Below are positions 53,764-61,885 of a DNA stretch of 64,000 nt, one piece after another (positions within the stretch are counted from its first letter, which is position 1; each line of letters begins with the position of its first letter). The notes under the pieces are model-generated. The model ran no database searches. It was not told the DNA's origin and saw only the letters and a program-made list of their open reading frames with translations. The position numbers were made by a program, and so were the translations under genes. Source of the DNA: Algoriphagus winogradskyi (lineage in GTDB: Bacteria > Bacteroidota > Bacteroidia > Cytophagales > Cyclobacteriaceae). The stretch covers positions 1-64,000 of the forward strand of contig NZ_FXUA01000011.1 in the NCBI RefSeq assembly GCF_900182815.1. The letters run 5' to 3'.

Positions 53764-54012
53764 CAACTAGAGTCTTTAGAAGAAGAACTTACAGAGCGTG
53801 AAGTAATAGAACAAAGTACAAGTTCATTCCAGATCAAATCCGCTTCTAACTCAGATTTGCAGCGCCTCGGACTCCAGATGCCCAAGAGGCTGGGTGTAAA
53901 TGTGATTAAATCCGCACAGCTCCGCGACGCTTCAGACTTTCTTTTTGATCTGGATGATACCTCCTTACCCAAGACACCATCCCAAGAAAAACCTACACTG
54001 TACCTTTTCTAG
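53764..54012 (+). pseudogene. Start-less C-terminal coding fragment of an unknown protein
   Basis: Open frame of 82 codons on the plus strand beginning directly at the esterase break point, preceded in frame by TGA (53761-53763) and with no early start codon. It reads QLESLEEELTEREVIEQSTS and ends PSQEKPTLYLF, with an amphipathic, protein-like composition. It looks like the 3' end of a gene whose rest was lost when the flanking join formed. The parent family is not recognised. Confidence 0.5.
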
Positions 54013-54047
54013 ATAAGAAAGATAGGTATAGTATTTTTAACCTAGTA

Positions 54048-54242
54048 ATGGCATCTCAGAACACTTTTCACCAAGTATTCAATGACTTCTTTAAAGTAAA
54101 ACTTGATGATTTTCTAAGAAAAAATCGAAATGCTAGCCCTGATGCAGCAAATAATTTTATAATGGATGAGATTTCAAAGGCAAAAGCTGCAATTCAAAAC
54201 TTGCCTACTGGTGGAAAAATAAACAATGCAACATGGGACTAA
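54048..54242 (+). CDS. Small protein, possible tail of an AHH-type nuclease toxin
   Basis: 64 aa, MASQNTFHQVFNDFFKVKLD and ending GGKINNATWD. Mostly helical. It overlaps the following Imm11-like gene by 10 nt. The H-x2-F/Y-x3-F/V-x3-L pattern followed by an Asn near the end resembles the last part of AHH nuclease toxins, which often precede Imm11 genes, but the AHH motif itself is absent. So it may be a toxin remnant or an unrelated small protein. Confidence 0.45.
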   Translation: MASQNTFHQVFNDFFKVKLDDFLRKNRNASPDAANNFIMDEISKAKAAIQNLPTGGKINNATWD

Positions 54243-54940
54243 GGTATTTTCAGGTTAAAATATTTAATGAGACTAAAAGGGTATACATACCGGGGGAGCA
54301 AAATATTTTGGGTTATATGTACCTAGATGGAAAGCCAAGTAGTGGTAAAGCGCCAGTTCAAAAAGTTACAAGTAATTCTTCATTGAAGAATTTTTATTCT
54401 GCATCTCCGGATATGGGTAGTAGGAAAATAGTGTCAACAAGAGTAATGGAGCTACTTGAAAAATATAGAACTGGTAATTTTATTTATTTAAGTTGTGCTA
54501 TAATGAAAGGCTCTGAAATCATTGATTCATTTTGGATAACAGATGTGATCCATTTTGATGATCAGCAAGTTGATTTCGAAAAATCCAAGTTCGAACTTTA
54601 CGAAAGCTGGGTAGAAAAGCAAGTAGAGGGTAGGGCTTTAGAATTTGGGCGTAAGCTTAATACGATTACTTTTCAGAATCTTGAAGAATTGGAGAAATAT
54701 GAAAAGAATCTTAGTCACTTGAGTTACATTATTACAAGAAACCTCGTTTTAAAAAGTACGTGCAAGTTTCATCTTTTATTTCTTAGGAGCTTCGGAATTT
54801 TTGATTTCATAGTCTCAGAAGAATTAAAGAATGAGCTACAAAAGCAAATACTAGATAAGGGTATTGAATTCAAGCCATTAGAACTGTCCGATAACGAGTG
54901 GTATGGCCCCAATGGCATTCGGAAACTATATTATAAATAG
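54233..54940 (+). CDS. Imm11-like (DUF1629) immunity protein, copy 1
   Basis: 235 aa. The pattern IVSTRVMELLEKY, then FWITDVIHFDDQQVDFEKS in the middle and FIVSEELKNELQKQ with DKGIEFKPLEL at the end is that of Imm11/DUF1629, immunity proteins of polymorphic toxins. No signal peptide, so it acts in the cytoplasm. It overlaps the possible toxin tail by 10 nt and is paralogous to the next gene (nearly identical last 45 nt). Base composition is more AT-rich than the surrounding genes, a sign of transfer. Confidence 0.7.
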   Translation: MGLRYFQVKIFNETKRVYIPGEQNILGYMYLDGKPSSGKAPVQKVTSNSSLKNFYSASPDMGSRKIVSTRVMELLEKYRTGNFIYLSCAIMKGSEIIDSFWITDVIHFDDQQVDFEKSKFELYESWVEKQVEGRALEFGRKLNTITFQNLEELEKYEKNLSHLSYIITRNLVLKSTCKFHLLFLRSFGIFDFIVSEELKNELQKQILDKGIEFKPLELSDNEWYGPNGIRKLYYK

Positions 54941-54946
54941 TAAACT

Positions 54947-54961
54947 GAATCCAGCCCAGAG
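54947..54961 (+). repeat. Short repeat after Imm11-like gene, copy 1
   Basis: GAATCCAGCCCAGAG, 7 nt after the stop; the identical 15-mer recurs at 55724-55738 after the second gene. Confidence 0.7.
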
Positions 54962-55000
54962 CAATAATCCGACAGTTAAAATCAACAATCTGGATTTCTA

Positions 55001-55720
55001 ATGAAATATTACGAAGTACATGTCATAGACAATGTCGCAAAAATCAAATATGATTCTGGTTTTGATGAACAAGACCTGATAATGGGGGCTCAAATACCGG
55101 AAGTGGAGGATTTGTCTAATCACAAGATCCATATCCAAGTAGTGTCTGCTAGAGGAAAACTACTGGATATTTATAAACCTTCTTCAAATCTATCGATGAG
55201 GGTTATATTGTCCGATCAGGCAAAATTGCTTTTAGAATCCTACAGAAAAGGAAATATCCGGTTTTATCCCTGTCCGGTATTGCGTGGAAAAGAGAAGGTG
55301 TTAGGCTACTGGATCACGGATGTAGTGATTTTTGATGATGAATGGGTGGACATTCCCAGATCTACTTTCTTATTTAAAAAGCGAAAATTAATCGGTTCAG
55401 AAGATGAAACACCAAGAAAATATGAGAAAACCGAGCAAATCATTCAATTCAATGATTTGTTTGAACTCAAAGAATTTAGGGAAAAGGAAATGTGGTATAT
55501 GGATGAACTAAGGCATTATAGGATTTTAATTAAGGAGGGTTGCCCACACCATATTTTGGCCATCTATACCACTGGTCCCAAGTGTTTAATCGTTTCCGAA
55601 GAATTAAAAAATGAACTTCAAAAACAAAAAATGGATAAAGGATTAGAATTCAAGCCACTGGAAATCTCTGGCCCAGAGTGGTATGGCCCCAATGGCCTTC
55701 GAAATCAGTATTATAAATAA
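55001..55720 (+). CDS. Imm11-like (DUF1629) immunity protein, copy 2
   Basis: 239 aa, MKYYEVHVIDNVAKIKYDSG opening, then SMRVILSDQAKLLLESYRKG, GYWITDVVIFDDEWVDIPRS and LIVSEELKNELQKQKMDKG. The ends of the two genes share EWYGPNG and the flanking codons almost base for base, so they are tandem duplicates that diverged in their N-terminal parts, presumably to counter different toxins. No toxin gene accompanies it. Confidence 0.72.
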   Translation: MKYYEVHVIDNVAKIKYDSGFDEQDLIMGAQIPEVEDLSNHKIHIQVVSARGKLLDIYKPSSNLSMRVILSDQAKLLLESYRKGNIRFYPCPVLRGKEKVLGYWITDVVIFDDEWVDIPRSTFLFKKRKLIGSEDETPRKYEKTEQIIQFNDLFELKEFREKEMWYMDELRHYRILIKEGCPHHILAIYTTGPKCLIVSEELKNELQKQKMDKGLEFKPLEISGPEWYGPNGLRNQYYK

Positions 55721-55723
55721 ACA

Positions 55724-55738
55724 GAATCCAGCCCAGAG
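55724..55738 (+). repeat. Short repeat after Imm11-like gene, copy 2
   Basis: Second copy of GAATCCAGCCCAGAG. Here it forms the left arm of a hairpin CCAGCCCAGA / TCTGAGCTGG (55728-55752) that is not kept after copy 1. Confidence 0.7.
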
Positions 55739-55780
55739 TTAATCTGAGCTGGCTATTCATTTGAAGTTAATTTTAATCCG

Positions 55781-56263
55781 ATGAAACAAACTAACATGCC
55801 TAGTCTTGAAGAATGGGTAGATTCTGAGCCAGAACTGAATAAGAAAACAACTGAATTATTCGAATCTGACTTGCCCATCGAAGACCAAGCTCGGAAAGCT
55901 CTTGACTACCTCTGCGAGACTTACGATTTGCCGCAAACTCCGCTGGAAGTCCAGGGTAAGGAATCGGAAAATGATTTATATTATTATCCGATTTCGATGT
56001 TTGAGCAGATCGCCCAGCTTCTTTTTGTAGACCCCGAAAATAACGATCCTCGGTATCTGGTGATTAATTCAGCATATTTGATCAAGCACAAACTGGCTAT
56101 CGATATGACCCAAGAACTGGAAGAATTTTTAGGAAAAAATGAACTCCAAGGTTTGGGCTATCGAGGGGAAGATATTCTGACAGCCGAATTGCTTCCAGTT
56201 CAAATGGGGGAAAGCTGGTCTGAATTGGGATGCAGATTCTTTATTAAAGGCGACATCAGCTAA
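55781..56263 (+). CDS. Hypothetical cytoplasmic protein of the immunity cassette
   Basis: 160 aa, acidic, no signal peptide or membrane segment. MPSLEEWVDSEPELNKKTTE could be an alternative start at residue 6. No family recognised. It lies 60 nt after the second Imm11-like gene on the same strand and ends about 210 nt before the opposing esterase, so it may be another immunity or accessory gene, but its codon use looks closer to the host than the Imm11 genes. Confidence 0.6.
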   Translation: MKQTNMPSLEEWVDSEPELNKKTTELFESDLPIEDQARKALDYLCETYDLPQTPLEVQGKESENDLYYYPISMFEQIAQLLFVDPENNDPRYLVINSAYLIKHKLAIDMTQELEEFLGKNELQGLGYRGEDILTAELLPVQMGESWSELGCRFFIKGDIS

Positions 56264-56473
56264 TGTATGATTGCATTCTTACTAAGTAACCCAATTTTGT
56301 AACCTCTTCAAGGTAGAGATCGCTGACGATGGAATTTTGTCTGTAGGCTTTTGAAGATTATTTCACCTTTTATAAACCCAAATTCCATTTACCGACTCAA
56401 ATTTGCATTCTTTTCAAAAATGTTATACTCCTTAATAAGGTAAACCTTCACAAAAAGGGTCTTGGATTGAATA

Positions 56474-57163
56474 TTACAAAGTTTGTTCTATATAAGGCCA
56501 GATGGTTTCAAATACAATCTTATGACCTTCCTCAGTTGGGTGAATGCCATCAGGCAGATTTAATTCCGGGATTCCTCCTACGTCTTCCAAGAGAAAAGGA
56601 ATAAGGGTAACATCCTTCTCTTCTGCTACTGCAGGGTACATGTTGGTAAACTCAGTTGCATAATCCTGCCCCATATTTGGTGGAATCTGCATACCTGCCA
56701 AAATGATTTTAGTATCAGGGAATTTTGATCTGACTTTATCAATGATTTTAAGCAAGTTGCTTTTGGTTTCGGTGAGTTTTATTCCTCTCAAACCATCATT
56801 TCCGCCAAGTTCCAGAATAAAGATATCCGGTTTATCTTCCAGAAACCAATCCAATCTGCTCAATCCGCCAGCAGTAGTTTCACCGGAAAGTCCTCCGTTG
56901 ATCACTCTATATTTCAGTCCCAAGCTATCAATTCTTTGCTGGGTCAATCCTGCAAAACCATCTTCAGGATCTATCCCGTAGGCGGCAGTCAGACTATTGC
57001 CAAAGAATAGGATGATTTTTTCATCTGATTTCGTCTCCGTAGCTGCTTCTGTAGTGACTTCCGTTTGGGTGGTTTCTACTTTTTTCTCAGAACAAGAGAA
57101 AACCGACAATCCAAGTAAAAGTATTGCGGTAAAATAGAAAGAGCGGTGTAAATTGAATCGCAT
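56474..57163 (-). CDS. tesA: SGNH arylesterase / lysophospholipase, lipoprotein (TesA-like)
   Basis: 229 aa. Signal peptide with lipobox VFSC (Cys24), a Glu/Thr-rich linker and an SGNH hydrolase fold: FFGNSLTAAYG (Ser57; Asn instead of the usual Asp before it), GGLSGETT, LELGGNDGLRG and DGIHPTEEGH. It hydrolyses esters or lysophospholipids in the envelope. It is divergent from a ybbA-ybbP-type ABC pair exactly as tesA is in E. coli, so this is the ancestral copy; a truncated second copy lies at 53234-53760. Confidence 0.9.
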   Translation of the reverse strand: MRFNLHRSFYFTAILLLGLSVFSCSEKKVETTQTEVTTEAATETKSDEKIILFFGNSLTAAYGIDPEDGFAGLTQQRIDSLGLKYRVINGGLSGETTAGGLSRLDWFLEDKPDIFILELGGNDGLRGIKLTETKSNLLKIIDKVRSKFPDTKIILAGMQIPPNMGQDYATEFTNMYPAVAEEKDVTLIPFLLEDVGGIPELNLPDGIHPTEEGHKIVFETIWPYIEQTL

Positions 57164-57368
57164 AGAAATCTGAATTGTGAATGGTAAAACTATATACCCA
57201 AAAGGATTTTAAGGGTAAAAGGTTCGATAAAGATTATAAACAAGACTTAAAATACCATCATTGTAAAGTTATTTGTCGATTTGTGGTTGGATTGTTAACT
57301 TCCACAAACTATATAGAGCAATTGCCGTTAAGCTTTTACTCAACAGCTTTCCCACCCAAGTACAGCAC

Positions 57369-58046
57369 ATGAATATTTTATCAGTTTCAAACCTGAGTAA
57401 GGTTTATACAAGTGGCAGCAGAAAACTGACTGTCCTAGACGAGGTTACTTTTGACATTAAATCCGGTGAAATCATTTCCATTGTAGGTCCTTCAGGAAGT
57501 GGCAAAACCACTTTACTTGGACTTTGCGCCGGTTTGGACTCTGGATCCACGGGAAGTGTGGTACTTGATGGTAATTCTCTGGAGAAGCTTTCTGAGGATC
57601 AGCGCGCAGCAGTGAGAAACCAAAGTGTAGGTTTTATTTTTCAAAATTTCCAGCTTCTGCCAACCTTGACCGCACTGGAAAATGTGATGGTTCCGTTGGA
57701 ATTGAAAAAGAGAAAAGACGCCAGAAAGAAAGCCCAAGAACTTCTTGATAAAGTAGGTTTGGGAGATCGAGCGACGCATTATCCTACGCAGCTTTCAGGC
57801 GGAGAGCAGCAGCGGGTTTCTATCGCCAGAGCTTTTGCCAATGAGCCAAAGATCCTTTTTGCCGATGAGCCGACAGGAAATTTGGATACAGAGACTGGAG
57901 AGATGATCGAGAAACTGATTTTCGACCTAAATAAGGAAGAGGGGACTACGCTTGTTTTGGTGACGCACGATTTGGAACTGGCGGCCAAAACGCAAAGAAT
58001 CATTCATATTAAGGGCGGTAAAATACAGGAGGGTGCAGATGCCTGA
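57369..58046 (+). CDS. ABC transporter ATPase, YbbA/LolD type
   Basis: 225 aa. Walker A VGPSGSGKTTLLG, signature LSGGEQQRVSIARA, Walker B ILFADEPTGNLD and H-loop VTHD. The MacB/LolD-type ATPase pairs with the FtsX-like permease that follows. The chosen start gives MNILSVSNLSKVYTSGSRKL; a longer GTG/ATG frame adds 32 residues with no match to the family. Confidence 0.93.
   Translation: MNILSVSNLSKVYTSGSRKLTVLDEVTFDIKSGEIISIVGPSGSGKTTLLGLCAGLDSGSTGSVVLDGNSLEKLSEDQRAAVRNQSVGFIFQNFQLLPTLTALENVMVPLELKKRKDARKKAQELLDKVGLGDRATHYPTQLSGGEQQRVSIARAFANEPKILFADEPTGNLDTETGEMIEKLIFDLNKEEGTTLVLVTHDLELAAKTQRIIHIKGGKIQEGADA
58027..58033 (+). promoter_or_regulatory. Strong Shine-Dalgarno before ybbP-like gene
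   Basis: AGGAGGG with a 5-nt spacer to the ATG at 58039. This decides the start over a GTG 6 nt upstream. It lies inside the end of the ATPase gene. Strong SD sites are uncommon in Bacteroidota. Confidence 0.7.
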
Positions 58047-60561
58047 TTTCGGATGGATTATTAAGATGGCATTTCGGGATTTCCGGAAAAACATCTCTCG
58101 ACTTTTACTATTTGTTTCCTCCATTGTCGTGGGTATTGCTGCTTTGGTAGCAATCAGTTCCTTTGGAGAAAATCTCACTGCAGATATTAATAATCAGGCC
58201 AAAGAGCTTCTGGGAGCTGATTTGGTGCTTGAAAACAACAAGCCAATTGGTGAGCAGGCGATTGACAGTGCTGCTATACAAATGGCTTCAGAGGTCAATT
58301 TTGCGAGTATGGTTGCCTTTCCTGAGACCGGCGCAAGCCGTTTGACTCAGGTTCGTGCACTGGAAGGTGCGTATCCGTTTTATGGATTTTTAGAAACCAT
58401 TCCTGCTTCTGGAGATGCTGATTTCCGCTCAGGCGGGAAAAAAGCATTGGTAGAAAAGACGCTGATGGCTCAGTTCAACGCGGAAGTTGGAGATCAGATC
58501 AAAGTAGGAGAGGTTCTTTTCACAGTTGTTGGAGAGTTGCAAAGTGTTCCTGGGCAGACAGGAATTACCGCTTCTGTCGCACCAGCAGTTTATATTCCTA
58601 AAGCTTATTTGGAAGAAACTGGCTTGGTGCAATACGGAAGCCGAGTGAATTACAGTCGCTACTTTCAGTTTGAATTAGGCACGGATGTAGAAGCTTTGAT
58701 CAAGCCTTATGAAGATGTATGGGAAGAAGATCGGGTAGATGCAGACACGGTGGAGGATAGAAAGAGATCTACTGGTCGTTCATTTGAAAACCTTTCTAAC
58801 TTCCTAAGTTTGGTAGCCTTTATTGCACTTCTTCTTGGTTGTGTTGGTGTGGCAAGTGCTGTGAATGTATTTGTGAAGGAAAAGCTGAGTTCAGTGGCTG
58901 TTTTACGCTGTTTGGGTGTTTCATCTAGAGATGTCTTACTTATTTATTTGACTGAGATCATGATCATGGGATTGGTCGGAGCTATTCTTGGAGCTTTCTT
59001 TGGAACCTTACTTCAGTTTGTGCTTCCAGCTGTTTTTGCAGATTTCCTTCCTGTTGAAGTTTCCTTTGGCATCTCTTGGTTGTCAGTTGGCTTTGGAATA
59101 ATCACAGGTTTATTTGTGTCCATATTATTTGCCTTATTGCCTTTGCTGAAAGTGAGAAATGTGTCTCCAATGGCCACGTTGCGTCCAGAAACTGGTGATT
59201 CTACTTTGCTGAAAGATCCACTTCGTTGGTTAGTAATCGTAGGAATTCTAGGGTTTATCTGGGGTTTTAGTTTCTATTTATTGGGTAGGGTGGACTTTGC
59301 TTTTGGATTTACCGCATTCGTGGTTTTTGCCTTTGGTATTTTGTGGGCTGTGGCTCAGTTCATCATTTGGGCTGTTAGAAAGTTTTTGCCGATCTCTTTT
59401 ACCTACACCTTGCGTCAATCTTTGGCGAATTTGTACAGACCAAACAATCAAACAGTTTCCTTGATTGCTACTATTGGGCTAGGAACTGCGATGATTTCCA
59501 CGCTCTTTTTTCTTCAAAATCAATTGCTGGAAGAGGCAAAATTTGCAGATAAGGAAGATCAGCCGAACATGCTGATGTTTGATATTCAAACGGCTCAGCT
59601 GCAGGATGTAAAAGACAAAATATTATCCCGTGATCTGCCAATTATGCAGGAAGTTCCTATCGTGACCATGAATCTGAATGAGATAAATGGCATTGACAAA
59701 AAGGATAACGAAGAGCTTCCTGATGAAGAGGACTATTCTAGATGGTTATATAATAGAGAGTTTCGTGTTACTTACCGAGATTCGCTTATTTCTTCGGAGA
59801 CATTAACCGATGGAGAGTTAATCCCAATGGGTGCAAGGGGAGACAGTGTTTTCGTTTCTTTTGAAAAAGGTTTTGCCGAAGGCAATGGAATGAAAATAGG
59901 AGATGAAGTGGAGTTCAATGTGCAGGGGCGCCCTATCAAAACCTTTATAGGAAGTCTAAGAGATGTAAAATTCAATCAAGTCTCCACCAATTTCTTGGTG
60001 TTATTCCCTGAGGGAGTTTTGGATCAGGCGCCGAAATTCCATGTGTTGATCACCAAAACCAAGAATGACAGAGAAGCAGCAAATGTGCAGGCTGAGATCG
60101 TACGTGAATTTCCAAATATCTCTATTATCAATCTAGGGGCAATTGTAGCGACGCTGGAAGAAATTTTAGGAAAAATTAGCTTTGTGATTCAGTTTATGGC
60201 GTTTTTCAGTATTGCTACTGGAATATTGGTATTGATCAGCTCCCTGATAATCAGTAAATATCAGCGGATGCGGGAGAGTATTCTGCTTAGAACTTTGGGC
60301 GCCAGCTCGGCAATCGTAAGTAAGATCAATACATTAGAATACTTCTTTTTGGGGAGTTTAGCGTCGCTGTCAGGGATTATTTTGTCCTTCGGAGCCACTT
60401 GGCTATTGAGTGAGTTTGTATTCAACATCCCATTCCGAGGAGCTTGGTTAGAAGCTTTGGTGCTTTACTTATCCATTACTGGTTTGACGATAGTCCTAGG
60501 ATGGCTCAATGGAAGGAAGATCATCAATCAGCCTCCTATGGAGATATTGAGGGGGAGTTGA
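58039..60561 (+). CDS. ABC transporter permease, YbbP/FtsX family
   Basis: 840 aa. One N-terminal membrane helix, a large periplasmic domain (about 45-230), three helices with the FtsX core (about 245-390), a second pair of helices (about 400-460), a second periplasmic domain and a C-terminal FtsX core (about 715-835). This double-FtsX layout is that of YbbP. It overlaps the ATPase gene by 8 nt. The system probably handles lipids or hydrophobic molecules together with the divergent esterase (inference from conserved synteny). Confidence 0.9.
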   Translation: MPDFGWIIKMAFRDFRKNISRLLLFVSSIVVGIAALVAISSFGENLTADINNQAKELLGADLVLENNKPIGEQAIDSAAIQMASEVNFASMVAFPETGASRLTQVRALEGAYPFYGFLETIPASGDADFRSGGKKALVEKTLMAQFNAEVGDQIKVGEVLFTVVGELQSVPGQTGITASVAPAVYIPKAYLEETGLVQYGSRVNYSRYFQFELGTDVEALIKPYEDVWEEDRVDADTVEDRKRSTGRSFENLSNFLSLVAFIALLLGCVGVASAVNVFVKEKLSSVAVLRCLGVSSRDVLLIYLTEIMIMGLVGAILGAFFGTLLQFVLPAVFADFLPVEVSFGISWLSVGFGIITGLFVSILFALLPLLKVRNVSPMATLRPETGDSTLLKDPLRWLVIVGILGFIWGFSFYLLGRVDFAFGFTAFVVFAFGILWAVAQFIIWAVRKFLPISFTYTLRQSLANLYRPNNQTVSLIATIGLGTAMISTLFFLQNQLLEEAKFADKEDQPNMLMFDIQTAQLQDVKDKILSRDLPIMQEVPIVTMNLNEINGIDKKDNEELPDEEDYSRWLYNREFRVTYRDSLISSETLTDGELIPMGARGDSVFVSFEKGFAEGNGMKIGDEVEFNVQGRPIKTFIGSLRDVKFNQVSTNFLVLFPEGVLDQAPKFHVLITKTKNDREAANVQAEIVREFPNISIINLGAIVATLEEILGKISFVIQFMAFFSIATGILVLISSLIISKYQRMRESILLRTLGASSAIVSKINTLEYFFLGSLASLSGIILSFGATWLLSEFVFNIPFRGAWLEALVLYLSITGLTIVLGWLNGRKIINQPPMEILRGS

Positions 60562-60609
60562 AATTTGAAATTAGAAATCTGTATTAATAAAATATAGGGC
60601 TTATCAGAA

Positions 60610-60987
60610 ATGGTGACAGAAAACTCGGCTATTCGCTTATTTTTTGGGGTTTTAATTCTGGCTTTGGGGATTTGGTTAGAAAAAAGAAGAGATAAAAAAA
60701 CTAGAAAGTGGTACCATGGGGGGGATATAGACCTTCAGTACAAGTGGGGGATTTGGGCTATAATTGGTTGTGGGCAAATTTTAATGTGGCAAGGAATAAT
60801 GATTCTTCTCAAGATTAATTGGGTTCCAATAATAGGAGTTTATGCCCTATTCACAGGATGCTATTATTTGTTTCATTCTTGGGGAGCTTATAATGAAGCC
60901 TCTTGGTATAATAGGGTTATAAGAAATAGAGGTTATTCAATAGGCCTGTTGCTGTTTGGGGTTCTTCTAATTTTTTTAGGATGGTAA
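60610..60987 (+). CDS. Hypothetical four-helix membrane protein
   Basis: 125 aa with hydrophobic segments at about 8-22, 47-65, 72-90 and 106-124, and a basic loop EKRRDKKTRKWYHGGD. No family recognised. It lies 48 nt after the permease gene and ends at a weak terminator. Confidence 0.55.
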   Translation: MVTENSAIRLFFGVLILALGIWLEKRRDKKTRKWYHGGDIDLQYKWGIWAIIGCGQILMWQGIMILLKINWVPIIGVYALFTGCYYLFHSWGAYNEASWYNRVIRNRGYSIGLLLFGVLLIFLGW

Positions 60988-61031
60988 CTAACGAAAATTT
61001 GTAAGTTCTTTAATTAGAAATGTAAAGTTTG

Positions 61032-61059
61032 AAAGGCTCGCAGAAATGTGGGCCTTTTT
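61032..61059 (+). terminator. Weak terminator
   Basis: AAAGGC / GCCTTT outer stem with an imperfect inner stem and T run. Confidence 0.55.
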
Positions 61060-61062
61060 CTA

Positions 61063-61320
61063 TTAATAATGATGTCTGCACTGAGCGATTTCTAATGCCC
61101 TATTTTTGACTCGGTATACGAGTCGATGTTCTAGGTCAATTCTTCGTAACCAAGTTTCAGCTAAATCATGTTTGAGTGGCTCAGGTTTTCCGATTCCCTC
61201 AAAAGGAGTTCGCTGACATTCCTTTATCAGTTTATTGATTTTTCTTAAAAACTTTATGTCAGCCTCGGTCCAATATTGATAGTCTTCCAATCCTTTCTAT
61301 AAAAAAAATGAATTTTTGAT
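61063..61320 (-). pseudogene. Orphan YoeB toxin, 5' end decayed
   Basis: The 75 codons 61063-61290 match YoeB: RTPFEGIGKPEPLK, RRIDLEHRLVYRV and C-terminal CRHHY, keeping the catalytic equivalents of E46, R65, H83 and Y84. The first strand is broken: codons 61291-61320 align with the normal start but hold ATC instead of an initiator and an in-frame TAG at the position of Glu7. Only a TTG at 61290 could start, leaving out about nine residues. No YefM antitoxin gene lies upstream. Confidence 0.75.
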
Positions 61321-61378
61321 TTTGAATGATTATTTTCAAGTGTCAAATGATTTTTCAAACTCTTAAAATAAACTTGAT

Positions 61379-61837
61379 ATGCAGGCTTATATTAATTTTT
61401 TGGTTGAGGATATCGTGGCGGCACATCGCCCACAGGATTATTATTCAAAATCCAGTAAGAATTCAGAAGATGAGGATTTGGAGGAGTCTCTTCGAGATTC
61501 TGAAATGTTTGTAAGTCAGGAAAAAAGGACTGGCTTTGAAGGCTACTGTGGGCTAAAGCGGGAAAGCTTTCCTCCAAAAGAACAGCTTTCTGAAGATCAA
61601 TTGATTCAGGTGACTACTGCTTTCGTTTCGATGATGAACTCCTGGAATTTGGAAGTAGCCTTTCCGGACGATCTACCGCAGCCACGACGATATGAGCTAC
61701 TGATGGATATCTTAGTGGGGCCGGTGATGATTTTCAAGCATGGAATCTATTGCTTTGATTTTTGTACTGGCAACCCTGAAGGCTGTGAGTTAGGTGAATA
61801 CTGCCCTTGTTTGAAGAGTGAATATTATACTCCTTGA
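61379..61837 (+). CDS. Conserved hypothetical protein, Cys-rich C-terminus
   Basis: 152 aa, cytoplasmic, with an acidic stretch (NSEDEDLEESLRDSE) and a C-terminus carrying CFDFCTGNPEGCELGEYCPC, five to six cysteines that could bind metal. I do not know the family. It is divergent from the decayed YoeB gene; its start codon lies in that gene's former upstream region. Confidence 0.65.
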   Translation: MQAYINFLVEDIVAAHRPQDYYSKSSKNSEDEDLEESLRDSEMFVSQEKRTGFEGYCGLKRESFPPKEQLSEDQLIQVTTAFVSMMNSWNLEVAFPDDLPQPRRYELLMDILVGPVMIFKHGIYCFDFCTGNPEGCELGEYCPCLKSEYYTP

Positions 61838-61885
61838 ATAGAAAAGCAATAGACTTCCTTTAAAGATATGGATATCCAGTAATTT

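Noticed and set aside
53757..53972. 71-codon minus-strand frame at the esterase break
   Set aside because: It runs antisense to the plus-strand coding fragment, is Ser/Arg/Lys-rich and has no family-like features.
57181..57372. 63-codon plus frame before the YbbA-like gene
   Set aside because: Overlaps the ATPase start and lies in the divergent promoter region; no recognisable protein features.
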